Below are positions 1 to 6,166 of a stretch of DNA of 6,624 nt, piece by piece; position 1 is the stretch's first letter, and each line of letters begins with the position of its first letter. The notes below the pieces were generated by a model that was not told the origin of the DNA, did no database searches, and saw nothing but the letters and a program-made list of their open reading frames with translations. Origin of the DNA: Patescibacteria group bacterium UBA6023 (GTDB taxonomy: Bacteria; Patescibacteriota; Minisyncoccia; Phycocordibacterales; UBA6899); the NCBI GenBank assembly GCA_002429425.1, contig DIZR01000026.1:609-7232 (forward strand). Reading direction: 5' to 3'. The translations under genes and the position numbers were made by a program.

Positions 1-612
1 CAGCAAGGTCTGCGAGTACTTACATTTAATACACGTCTTGCTGCGATGGCAGAAGCTAAGGCTCGAGATATGATCGATAATCAGTATTTTGCGCACGTGT
101 CACCTTCGGGGATCGACATCGTCATGCTTACCGAGCGATATGGGTACGCATATCTGAATGTTGGCGAAAATCTTGCTTTAGGGGATTTTGTTTCAAGCCA
201 GGAAGTAGTCACGGGTTGGATGAATTCTCCGGGGCATCGTGCAAATATTTTAAACAAAAGTTACACCGAGCTAGGAGTTGCCGCGATTATAGGGGCATAC
301 AATGGAAGAAATGTTTGGTTTGTAGTACAGGAATTTGGGCGACCGATGTCAGATTGCCCAACCCCGGATGCTCTGTTAAAACAAAAAATTACCATTTCCC
401 AAGAACAAATAAATGCGCTGGAAGTTACGCTCGCGAATCTCAAGATCGAAATAAATACTGCAGGTTTAAGTATCGATGCATATAATGCAAAGGTGAATGA
501 TTACAATACAATAGTTGCGCTGTATAATAATCTCGTTGCAACTGCAAAAAAGCAAATTGCAGACTATAATATACTCACTGATGCGTACAATCTTTGTATT
601 ACCACTCCATGA
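1..612 (+). CDS. CAP/SCP-like domain protein, probably secreted (5' end missing)
   Basis: The frame is open from base 1, so the gene begins left of the window. 203 codons are visible before the TGA stop. Numbering from base 1, the CAP (CRISP/PR-1/SCP, 'YkwD-like') motifs are clear: YFAHVSP with His32, VGENLA with Glu56, GHRANIL with His79, and VVQEFG with Glu111. These correspond to the conserved His/Glu cleft residues of the family. After about residue 118 the CAP domain gives way to a helical tail with five Tyr-Asn pairs in heptad register (Tyr161, 168, 175, 189, 196). The only two visible cysteines, Cys119 and Cys199, bracket this tail. Bacterial CAP proteins are usually exported, and some act on or bind cell-envelope components. 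The signal peptide would lie outside the window, so export is inferred. The molecular function is unknown. No terminator follows; a candidate promoter for the next gene starts right after the stop. Confidence 0.9.
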   Translation, partial: QQGLRVLTFNTRLAAMAEAKARDMIDNQYFAHVSPSGIDIVMLTERYGYAYLNVGENLALGDFVSSQEVVTGWMNSPGHRANILNKSYTELGVAAIIGAYNGRNVWFVVQEFGRPMSDCPTPDALLKQKITISQEQINALEVTLANLKIEINTAGLSIDAYNAKVNDYNTIVALYNNLVATAKKQIADYNILTDAYNLCITTP

Positions 613-640
613 TTGCAAGGAGGGATATATCTGCTAGGAT
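613..640 (+). promoter_or_regulatory. Candidate extended -10 promoter for the ureohydrolase gene
   Basis: A -35-like TTGCAA (613-618) begins directly after the CAP gene stop. It is separated by 16 bases from TAGGAT (635-640), which matches the -10 consensus at 4 of 6 positions. TGC precedes the -10 box and fits the extended -10 (TGn) element. The predicted start near 647 would give a leader of about 27 bases containing the Shine-Dalgarno GAGG at 660-663, ten bases before the ATG. This is pattern matching only, and read-through from the CAP gene is also possible. Confidence 0.45.
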
Positions 641-673
641 AAACGGAGATTTGTTTTTCGAGGAAAAATATTT

Positions 674-1630
674 ATGAATAGGATGATTGAAGTGATTGGA
701 GTCCCCTTTGCGCTTGGTGGCCGAATACAAGGATCGGCAGGGGGGCCAGATGCTCTCATGACCTACGGGTTACTTTCATGCCTGCATTCACTTGGATATC
801 AGACAAACTATTGCAATCTTGAACAAAAATCTTCGTTTCCGGAGATATTTGTGCCAACCCCGGAATTACGCGGGAAAATTTATTCGGAGCGTAGGGTGTA
901 TGAGGTGGCAAAACTTGCGGGAGCGAAAGTGTTCGCATGTCATCGAGTGGGGAATTTCCCACTTGTTATTGGCGGAGATCACTCCATCTCTCTTGGAACA
1001 TTACCGCAGTTTCTTGAACCATCCGTTCGTGGAGAACGTAAAGTTGGGTTATTGTGGATCGATGCACATTATGATGCACATACTGAGCTCACCACTGCGT
1101 CACATTTTGCAAATGGTTTACCGCTTGCATATGCATTGGGGAGTGGAGAAACAATGCTCGGATGCTATGGTGGTGATGTTCATGATACCTTACAAAAAAA
1201 GCGTCTGAGTTTTGATCCGCACCTTGTGTTGCATATTGGAGCTGGAGAAAGTGACTGTGAACCGGAAGAGCGTGCGTTGCTCGAATTACATAATGTACGA
1301 ACTGTTTCGATGAAGGATATTCATGATAATGGAGAAGCGATGTTCATTCGTCCGCTTCTGCAATTACTCGATCAGATTGATGAACTTGTTGTCACCTTTG
1401 ACCTTGATGCAATGAAAAAAGATTTTGCTCCCGCGGTATCTTTTCAGAGTAAAAATGGCATGAATCCACACCAAGCATTTCTTATTGCCGATATGGTGAG
1501 AAAAAGCACAAAGCTTCGCCAGTTGGAAATTATGGAATACAATCCTGATTTTGAAATATATGAAAACGGAAATCCCGTTACTGCAGTATTTGTAAAAAAT
1601 CTTCTTGCTCATATGTTTGAACATATATAA
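674..1630 (+). CDS. Arginase/agmatinase-family ureohydrolase, substrate uncertain
   Basis: The protein has 318 residues, normal for the family (about 300). These enzymes hydrolyse guanidino or formimino compounds in the cytoplasm with two Mn(II) ions. All six expected metal ligands are present: His103 in GGDHS, Asp130, His132 and Asp134 in DAHYDAH, and Asp243 and Asp245 in FDLD. LEIMEYNP near the C-terminus supplies Glu288, matching the guanidinium-binding Glu of arginases, and Asp194 fits a second substrate-side Asp. Spacing through the DAH region matches arginases without gaps, which argues for the arginase branch. However, the position of arginase Asn130 is His136 and that of the catalytic His141 is Asn147. 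The third family signature reads DAMKKDFAP, with Lys249 replacing the usual Pro. Fold and metal site look sound, but hydrolysis of L-arginine to ornithine and urea cannot be assumed. The ATG at 674 is chosen because GAGG lies ten bases upstream and the N-terminus IGVPFALGG is typical. Confidence 0.88.
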   Translation: MNRMIEVIGVPFALGGRIQGSAGGPDALMTYGLLSCLHSLGYQTNYCNLEQKSSFPEIFVPTPELRGKIYSERRVYEVAKLAGAKVFACHRVGNFPLVIGGDHSISLGTLPQFLEPSVRGERKVGLLWIDAHYDAHTELTTASHFANGLPLAYALGSGETMLGCYGGDVHDTLQKKRLSFDPHLVLHIGAGESDCEPEERALLELHNVRTVSMKDIHDNGEAMFIRPLLQLLDQIDELVVTFDLDAMKKDFAPAVSFQSKNGMNPHQAFLIADMVRKSTKLRQLEIMEYNPDFEIYENGNPVTAVFVKNLLAHMFEHI

Positions 1631-1657
1631 ACCCTTCATATTTTTGAAGGGTTTTTT
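1629..1657 (+). terminator. Intrinsic terminator after the ureohydrolase gene
   Basis: ACCCTTCA (1631-1638) and TGAAGGGT (1645-1652) form a perfect 8-bp stem around a 6-base loop, with two more A-T pairs possible outside. The T-run at 1652-1657 follows. The structure overlaps the end of the TAA stop codon, so the gene is followed at once by its terminator. Confidence 0.9.
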
Positions 1658-1670
1658 ATATGCGCGTTGC

Positions 1671-1699
1671 TTGACAGTAGTATTTTTGTCAAATAGGCT
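1671..1699 (+). promoter_or_regulatory. Candidate promoter for the membrane-protein gene
   Basis: A perfect -35 consensus TTGACA (1671-1676) is followed after 17 bases by TAGGCT (1694-1699), a weak -10 match (3 of 6) similar to the TAGGAT proposed upstream of 674. It lies just after the previous terminator, where a new promoter is expected. The -35 hexamer is also the left arm of an inverted repeat with TGTCAA (1687-1692), which falls within the spacer. Confidence 0.5.
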
Positions 1700-1729
1700 G
1701 AGTACAGAAGTAATTTCAAATATCCAAAC

Positions 1730-1734
1730 GGAGG
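1730..1734 (+). promoter_or_regulatory. Shine-Dalgarno site that fixes a GTG start
   Basis: GGAGG is followed by six bases and then GTG at 1741. The ATG at 1736 is out of frame and too close to the site, so the GTG is taken as the start of the downstream membrane protein. Confidence 0.8.
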
Positions 1735-1740
1735 TATGTT

Positions 1741-2601
1741 GTGGAAAAAACTAAAATTGACCCACGCGTTATCGAATTAAAGGGCAGATTGTTTAACATT
1801 CTGAAAATGCGTGAACGACTCCTGATTGCCGATGCAATTCTCCGTCCGATTGCGCAGTTATGGATCGTTGCCGCCGTGCTTATTTGTGCACCTTACGCAT
1901 ATGACCCGATGATATACCCAATCTACTGGGGATTCATTGTTTCCGTTGTCATATTTGCAACGTATTATGGACTTATTGGAACAGTACGCAGAAGCACCGA
2001 GGTGTACCTTGAGAAGCTTGCGGCAACATATGGGTATGATCTCACAAAAGGAAGTCTTGGAGAGTTACAGCAAAAACTCGATATAGAAAAACCATTCAGG
2101 GATAGTGATGATCCCGCTATTGTGAAAAATATTTTTGCTATAGCGAAATTATGTTTTCTTCCCAGACGTGGTTTGATTCAACAAACCGTAGTGATGTCTC
2201 AGATAATTTTTTTGGGATATTATGTCTATAATTACGCACATTTCTTTGGTGGACAAACCTTGAATTATTTTCCAAATATTCTTTGGCAAATGCACGCAGC
2301 CGTGACACTTTTTGGGATTATCATGATGGTAAAAAATGCATCATTTTTGATAACGAGTCGCTTTTTTCTTGCACTGACGAACATGGTGCTTGATCCACGA
2401 GGTTCAGGTAGGCGAGTCTCTGATAGAATCGCTGATGCGGAAAGTACTCATGCGGCAATTAAGAGTGCGATGGAGGAGTATCGTTTCAATGGTGATATTC
2501 CGCCACCCTCAAATGAGTGTGGAACTTGCATAAAAGGAATGGCGATTCACGTTGTTGGGGAAGTTCCGCTTATTCTTGCAACAGACCCACGGGACTCCTA
2601 G
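1741..2601 (+). CDS. Multi-pass membrane protein of unknown function
   Basis: I do not recognise this 286-residue protein. By eye it has four hydrophobic stretches arranged as two pairs: about residues 34-52 and 62-80, then about 148-168 and 182-207. The N-terminal 33 residues are charged and may form an amphipathic helix. A hydrophilic middle loop (about 82-145) is rich in Lys, Glu and Asp, and the hydrophilic C-terminal tail (about 216-286) carries one CxxC pair (Cys260, Cys263). The positive residues before TM1, RR after TM2 and PRR before TM3 suggest that both ends and the middle loop are cytoplasmic by the positive-inside rule. The GTG start follows GGAGG by six bases. The gene has its own candidate promoter and is bounded by terminators on both sides, so it appears monocistronic. 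The single CxxC is not enough to claim a zinc or redox site, and no transporter or enzyme signature was seen. Confidence 0.8.
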   Translation: MEKTKIDPRVIELKGRLFNILKMRERLLIADAILRPIAQLWIVAAVLICAPYAYDPMIYPIYWGFIVSVVIFATYYGLIGTVRRSTEVYLEKLAATYGYDLTKGSLGELQQKLDIEKPFRDSDDPAIVKNIFAIAKLCFLPRRGLIQQTVVMSQIIFLGYYVYNYAHFFGGQTLNYFPNILWQMHAAVTLFGIIMMVKNASFLITSRFFLALTNMVLDPRGSGRRVSDRIADAESTHAAIKSAMEEYRFNGDIPPPSNECGTCIKGMAIHVVGEVPLILATDPRDS

Positions 2602-2648
2602 GTTGGACATCCCTAAAGAACAAAAACCTCCTGAATAAGTATGTATGC

Positions 2649-2679
2649 AAATCACCTGAAATATCGGGTGATTTTTTTT
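2649..2679 (+). terminator. Intrinsic terminator between convergent genes
   Basis: ATCACCTGA (2651-2659) pairs with TCGGGTGAT (2664-2672) through one G-T wobble around a 4-base loop. Eight Ts follow (2672-2679). It ends the + strand membrane-protein transcript. On the opposite strand the same hairpin lies just past the MFS stop codon but has only three Ts, so bidirectional use is possible but weaker. The rest of the 83-base spacer (2602-2684) shows nothing else. Confidence 0.88.
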
Positions 2680-2684
2680 ATGTA

Positions 2685-3917
2685 CTATTTCGTGTCTTTT
2701 AACGTCAGTGCTGTTCCTGCGGCAAGAAGCATCACACCCCCGAGAATAGGAAAAAGTTCCGGAAGGGTAATGATGCCTGCCGATAACAGCGAGGAAGCGG
2801 TCATTGGTGCGATAATGTACGCAATGGGGCGCATCCGCCGAAAGTGTCCAATGTATCCCGCCGCACTCCCGTCTATTTGTTTAAAGAAATAAGTTTCAGA
2901 CATCGTTTCAACGCACGATGCACCGATGCGACCAACAAAAAGTAATAATGCCCAATGCCAAAAAACAAAAGTACCCTTTGCAAGTATTGGAAATAGTACA
3001 ACAGATATTCCCATGACAAGAAAACCGACAATAAAAAGCTCCTTTTCCCCGAGTATCTTATCAGCTAACCACCCTACTGGTAGTGGAATGAGTACGAAAG
3101 CAATAAGTGCGATTGAAAGCATGAGTCCAAAATCACCATATGACACCGCAAGATTTTCATGGAAATATATGGGTGAATAAATAACTATCCACGCATAAAA
3201 AAATTGCAGAAAAAAATTCATCCAAAGCGCACTGATGATTCCCGGATGTTTTTTATTTGTATCTTTAGGGAGAAATAGCGGTGAATCTTCATATGCCAAA
3301 TCCTTAAAATCAGATAAATAACGAATCATTAAAAAAATGACAGGAAACAATATGATTGCACCAATAAAATAAACTGATTGAAATCCATGATGTTCGACAA
3401 GGTTTCCCGCGAACATTGGAGGGAGAAGCCATGCGACTGAAGCAATGGTCATGAAAAGTCCACGTATGCGCCCAGTTTCCTCGTCGACCGAATAGCGTTC
3501 AAGAAAAATATCAAAATTAAAATAGAGCACAGACAGAAGCGCACTACTGGTAATAAAGAATGGCAAAATGAGCCATGCACTCGTTGAAGATGCGAGGCTC
3601 AAAAGGATGATGGTGTGGAGAATGAGGATGGAAAGTGACCATCGATAATTTCCATATCGTCGTAATGCGACGGGGGAGTAGAGTAGTGCGAGGATTGTGA
3701 GGAGCGATGCGAGCGTATATACGACACCGACCATGTTATCAGGATTTTCCCAGAGAAAGGTTTTGGATAGCGAGGAATGACTAATTGTTGATTTTAAAAA
3801 TGATGAGTCGATATATATTGTGAGTGATACTTGGATCGATAGGAAAAAAAGCATAAGCGACAACACGATGAATGCTGCACGGGTCGATTTGAGTGAGCGC
3901 TGAAGTTTTGAAAGCAT
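2685..3917 (-). CDS. Major facilitator superfamily (MFS) transporter, substrate unknown
   Basis: This is a 410-residue protein of typical MFS length, made almost entirely of hydrophobic helices consistent with about 12 membrane segments. The segment GWLADKILGEKE, near the start of the second half, resembles the MFS loop signature (GxLaDrxGrk), and DEETGRIRGLFM sits at a comparable inter-helix position in the first half. A hydrophilic stretch (EDSPLFLPKDTNKKHPG, after about residue 205) fits the central cytoplasmic loop. The substrate cannot be read from the sequence; efflux of drugs or metabolites and uptake are both possible. An upstream in-frame ATG at 4010 would add 31 non-membrane residues encoded across the terminator hairpin and part of the palindrome, so it is rejected. 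The ATG at 3917 gives MLSKLQRSLKSTR directly before TM1, a normal cytoplasmic N-terminus. GGAGG sits only one base before this ATG, and a TATAAT box ends six bases before it. Confidence 0.85.
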   Translation of the reverse strand: MLSKLQRSLKSTRAAFIVLSLMLFFLSIQVSLTIYIDSSFLKSTISHSSLSKTFLWENPDNMVGVVYTLASLLTILALLYSPVALRRYGNYRWSLSILILHTIILLSLASSTSAWLILPFFITSSALLSVLYFNFDIFLERYSVDEETGRIRGLFMTIASVAWLLPPMFAGNLVEHHGFQSVYFIGAIILFPVIFLMIRYLSDFKDLAYEDSPLFLPKDTNKKHPGIISALWMNFFLQFFYAWIVIYSPIYFHENLAVSYGDFGLMLSIALIAFVLIPLPVGWLADKILGEKELFIVGFLVMGISVVLFPILAKGTFVFWHWALLLFVGRIGASCVETMSETYFFKQIDGSAAGYIGHFRRMRPIAYIIAPMTASSLLSAGIITLPELFPILGGVMLLAAGTALTLKDTK

Positions 3918-3918
3918 T

Positions 3919-3923
3919 CCTCC
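3919..3923 (-). promoter_or_regulatory. Shine-Dalgarno-like GGAGG abutting the MFS start codon
   Basis: On the - strand GGAGG ends one base before the ATG at 3917, much closer than the usual five to nine bases. It may therefore not act as a normal ribosome-binding site. If transcription starts at the ATG, as the -10 box suggests, it would not be in the mRNA at all. Confidence 0.5.
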
Positions 3924-3929
3924 ATTATA
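3924..3929 (-). promoter_or_regulatory. Consensus -10 box (TATAAT) before the MFS gene
   Basis: A perfect TATAAT on the - strand lies six bases upstream of the MFS ATG, placing the predicted transcription start at or next to the A of the start codon. No good -35 box is seen: the position 17 bases upstream reads GCACAC and lies inside the upstream terminator stem. A chance match in AT-rich DNA remains possible. Confidence 0.5.
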
Positions 3930-3930
3930 C

Positions 3931-3958
3931 AAAAAAATGCACATTTGTGTGCATTTTT
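3931..3958 (-). terminator. Intrinsic terminator after RNase J
   Basis: On the - strand AAAAATGCACA and TGTGCATTTTT form a perfect 11-bp stem around a CAAA loop, ending in seven Ts (3937-3931). It lies about 140 bases downstream of the RNase J stop and just before the MFS -10 box, so it separates the two transcripts. Read on the + strand it has a five-T tail, but no + strand gene needs it. Confidence 0.85.
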
Positions 3959-3971
3959 CTGATAAATACAG

Positions 3972-4091
3972 GAACTGAGAAACTGAGGACAGTTCGAGGC
4001 ATGCAAACAAAATATTGTAAGACGTACTTCAATGTACGACGAGTGATATTTTGTGAGGCATAACGAAGAAATGTGCCAGTTTTATCAGTTC
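3972..4091. repeat. Imperfect ~120-bp palindrome downstream of RNase J
   Basis: Several perfect inverted segments share one centre near 4031: GAACTGA (3972-3978) with TCAGTTC (4085-4091), AAACTG (3980-3985) with CAGTTT (4077-4082), TTCG (3993-3996) with CGAA (4064-4067), ATGC (4001-4004) with GCAT (4058-4061), ACAAAATAT (4007-4015) with ATATTTTGT (4046-4054), and CGTAC (4023-4027) with GTACG (4034-4038). The 7-base inner spacers on each side are equal in length. As RNA it would fold into a long interrupted hairpin starting five bases after the RNase J stop. GAGGCAT also occurs as a direct repeat (3996-4002 is GAGGCAT, as is 4055-4061). It could be a miniature mobile element, a 3'-UTR stability element or a structured RNA; the sequence alone does not decide. 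Confidence 0.7.
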
Positions 4092-4096
4092 TTGGA

Positions 4097-6124
4097 TTAG
4101 ATTCCGAGAAGTACCGGTATGACCATTGGCTGCTTTTGTGTTGCTTGAAAAAGGAATTTACCTACTTCATCACGAACGTCCTCTTTGACGTATTCGAAGT
4201 TCACACTTTTCATGTCCCGACTACACGCATCTTCAACTGTTTTCTTTATAATAAGACGTGCTTGATTGAGCAATTCCTGGGATTCACGAACATAAACAAA
4301 TCCACGCGCGATGATATCAGGAGACTTCATGAGTTTTCCGGTATGCATGTCGACAGTTGCGACGATAACAACGATACCGTCTTCGGCGAGCATTTGTCTG
4401 TCGCGAAGTACAACTTCCTGGAGATTCCCGATAGCAAATCCATCAACCATGATATTTTCCTTTGGCGCGGAAACAGTAAGTTTTACCATTTTTTCCCCTT
4501 TCTCACGAATTTCAATAATCGAGCCGTTATCGGCGATGATGTTGTTCTCTTTTGGAATACCGGTTGCTTGTGCAATATCGACGTGAGAACGGAGCATGTA
4601 ATGATAACCATGAAGAGGGATGAAGAATTTTGGATTAATTTTTGAAATAATCCACATCGTTTCATCGCGGTATGAATGTCCTGATGAATGTACATCTGAT
4701 GTCTCGTAGTGAACAATGCGTCCACCTTGTCGCGAGAGTAGGTCTTTTAATTTCTGGACTGCGCGCTCATTTCCAGGAACAACCGATGATGAGAAAAGCA
4801 CCATATCGCCTTCACCGATCTTGATATGCTTATGCTTTTTTTGTGCCGCACGCATGAGTACTGCAAAGGGGTCTCCTTGTGCACCAGTAACAAGCATGAC
4901 AATGCGCTCAGGCGGAAAATTTCCCATTTCCTCAATTGGGATAACCGTACCTTTTTTGTATTCAAAGAGTTTTGCTTTTTGCGCGAGCTCGATGTTTGTT
5001 TTCATACTTCGTCCGTCAATGACGACTTTGCGATTGTGCTTATCAGCAAACTCAATAATTTTTATAAGACGCTCGAGGAGTGATGAAAATGTGGCAACGA
5101 TGACACGTCCGCGTGCCTCCTTAATGAGTTTTTCAATTGTTTCATGAACAATTGGTTCTGGAATAGAAAATCCCGGCTTTTGACAGTTTGTTGAATCTGC
5201 CATGAGGAGTAATACTTTTTCAGTACCAAATTTCTTGTATGCCTTCAGTTCATCGGGAGTTGGTACTCCAGCTTCATGATCAAGTTTAAGGTCACCCGTG
5301 TGCACTATTGAACCATATGGAGTTTCAATGATAACACCCATCGCATCAGGAATAGTGTGTGTGACTTTAAAAAATCTCACAGCAAGTTCAGGGAACGAGA
5401 TTCGATCGTCCGTTTCAACGATTTTCAAATCCATCGGTGCGAGGTTGGGAAACTCATCGTGACGTTTTTGCATGAGTAGCGCAGTAAGATTACGGGCATA
5501 GATGGGTGGATTACCAAGAAGTGGAAGAATGTATGGAAGGCCTCCGATGTGGTCAAGATGTCCATGAGTAATGAATATTCCACGAATTTTCTCTTTGCGG
5601 TCTTGGAGATACTGCGTGTTCGGCAAAATATAATCGATTCCCGGGGTGTCCTCATCTTTAAACATAAATCCACAGTCGACGATGATAATATCATTTCCAA
5701 ATTCTATTGCGGCCATGTTTCGTCCGATCTCTTCTACTCCTCCGAAGATGATCACACGAACATCTCCTTCGGCGAGTGGGGGGATGGTAACTTTTTTCTC
5801 AGCACTTACCTTGCGTAATTCGCGATCATTTTCTACGGTATGTCGCGTGTCGTCGTAGTGTTTTCCTGCGGCACCCATGTTTCGCCCTGCAGGTTTGGTT
5901 GTACGGCGCAACGCATCACGTGATGGTGTGGCACGAATGGGTCGCTCACCTTGTGTCGGCGTAGATTTTCCTTGGCTTGTTCTTGATACTGGTCGCCCTC
6001 CTTGCGTTTGTTCACCACCTGGTCGTACATAACTCTGGATGCCCGTGGTACGTAGTGTTGTTTGCGGTCGCCCGTGCGGTTTGTCTGCCGATGTTCCTCC
6101 TTGACTATCGTTTCTTTCGTTCAT
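4097..6124 (-). CDS. rnj: Ribonuclease J with long basic N-terminal extension
   Basis: RNase J is a metallo-beta-lactamase/beta-CASP nuclease with 5'-3' exonuclease and endonuclease activity in mRNA decay and rRNA maturation. This protein has 675 residues. The core from about residue 119 is roughly 557 residues, the usual family size. Visible motifs in order: THGHLDHIGG (His187, His189, Asp191, His192), THTIPD (His256), VHTGDLK (Asp278), MADSTN (Asp310, beta-CASP motif A), the VATFSS region (342-348), SDVHSSGHS (motif C, His479 and His483), and PLHGYHYML (His505, last zinc ligand). All expected catalytic residues are present. The C-terminal domain includes the typical ARGFVYVRES block (606-615). 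Residues 1-118 are low-complexity, rich in Gly, Arg, Thr, Gln and Pro, and contain a degenerate repeat (TQGGRP at 40-45, TQGERP at 57-62). The ATG at 6124 has only a weak AGAG site upstream. The 38-base gap after the binding-protein gene would allow co-transcription. Confidence 0.95.
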   Translation of the reverse strand: MNERNDSQGGTSADKPHGRPQTTLRTTGIQSYVRPGGEQTQGGRPVSRTSQGKSTPTQGERPIRATPSRDALRRTTKPAGRNMGAAGKHYDDTRHTVENDRELRKVSAEKKVTIPPLAEGDVRVIIFGGVEEIGRNMAAIEFGNDIIIVDCGFMFKDEDTPGIDYILPNTQYLQDRKEKIRGIFITHGHLDHIGGLPYILPLLGNPPIYARNLTALLMQKRHDEFPNLAPMDLKIVETDDRISFPELAVRFFKVTHTIPDAMGVIIETPYGSIVHTGDLKLDHEAGVPTPDELKAYKKFGTEKVLLLMADSTNCQKPGFSIPEPIVHETIEKLIKEARGRVIVATFSSLLERLIKIIEFADKHNRKVVIDGRSMKTNIELAQKAKLFEYKKGTVIPIEEMGNFPPERIVMLVTGAQGDPFAVLMRAAQKKHKHIKIGEGDMVLFSSSVVPGNERAVQKLKDLLSRQGGRIVHYETSDVHSSGHSYRDETMWIISKINPKFFIPLHGYHYMLRSHVDIAQATGIPKENNIIADNGSIIEIREKGEKMVKLTVSAPKENIMVDGFAIGNLQEVVLRDRQMLAEDGIVVIVATVDMHTGKLMKSPDIIARGFVYVRESQELLNQARLIIKKTVEDACSRDMKSVNFEYVKEDVRDEVGKFLFQATQKQPMVIPVLLGI

Positions 6125-6137
6125 AATTCTCTATTAA

Positions 6138-6166
6138 TTGATATGAGTAAATAATTTTTTAATTAA
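6138..6166 (-). promoter_or_regulatory. Weak candidate promoter for RNase J
   Basis: On the - strand TTAATT (6166-6161) and TATCAA (6143-6138) are separated by 17 bases, matching the -35 and -10 consensus at about 3 and 4 of 6 positions. The spacer is very AT-rich, so chance matches are likely. If used, it would leave a leader of only about seven bases before the ATG at 6124. Transcription from the upstream binding-protein gene is an equally good explanation. Confidence 0.22.

Noticed and set aside
601..612. Possible UGA recoding (read-through of the CAP gene stop)
   Set aside because: The frame after TGA shows no continuation of the CAP tail and runs straight into promoter-like sequence, while the other genes use TAA or TAG with no internal TGA. 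The standard code fits.
792..1208. 138-residue + strand open frame within the ureohydrolase gene
   Set aside because: It overlaps conserved family motifs in the true frame and shows no domain or ribosome-binding site of its own.
2623..2634. AGGAGG-like Shine-Dalgarno on the - strand in the convergent spacer
   Set aside because: No start codon follows at a suitable distance with a usable open frame on that strand; it runs into the antisense of the membrane-protein gene.
3918..4010. 31-residue N-terminal extension of the MFS protein from the in-frame ATG at 4010
   Set aside because: It would be translated across the terminator hairpin and part of the palindrome, has no membrane or signal character, and the ATG at 3917 gives a normal basic N-terminus before TM1.
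4073..4645. 190-residue + strand open frame antisense to the RNase J C-terminal region
   Set aside because: RNase J is clearly real on the other strand. The antisense product has no recognisable motifs and no convincing ribosome-binding site, so it is a frame shadow.
5425..6030. Overlapping short - and + strand open frames inside the 5' half of RNase J
   Set aside because: Their translations are compositionally odd, lack start signals, and coincide with the conserved metallo-beta-lactamase motifs of the true frame.
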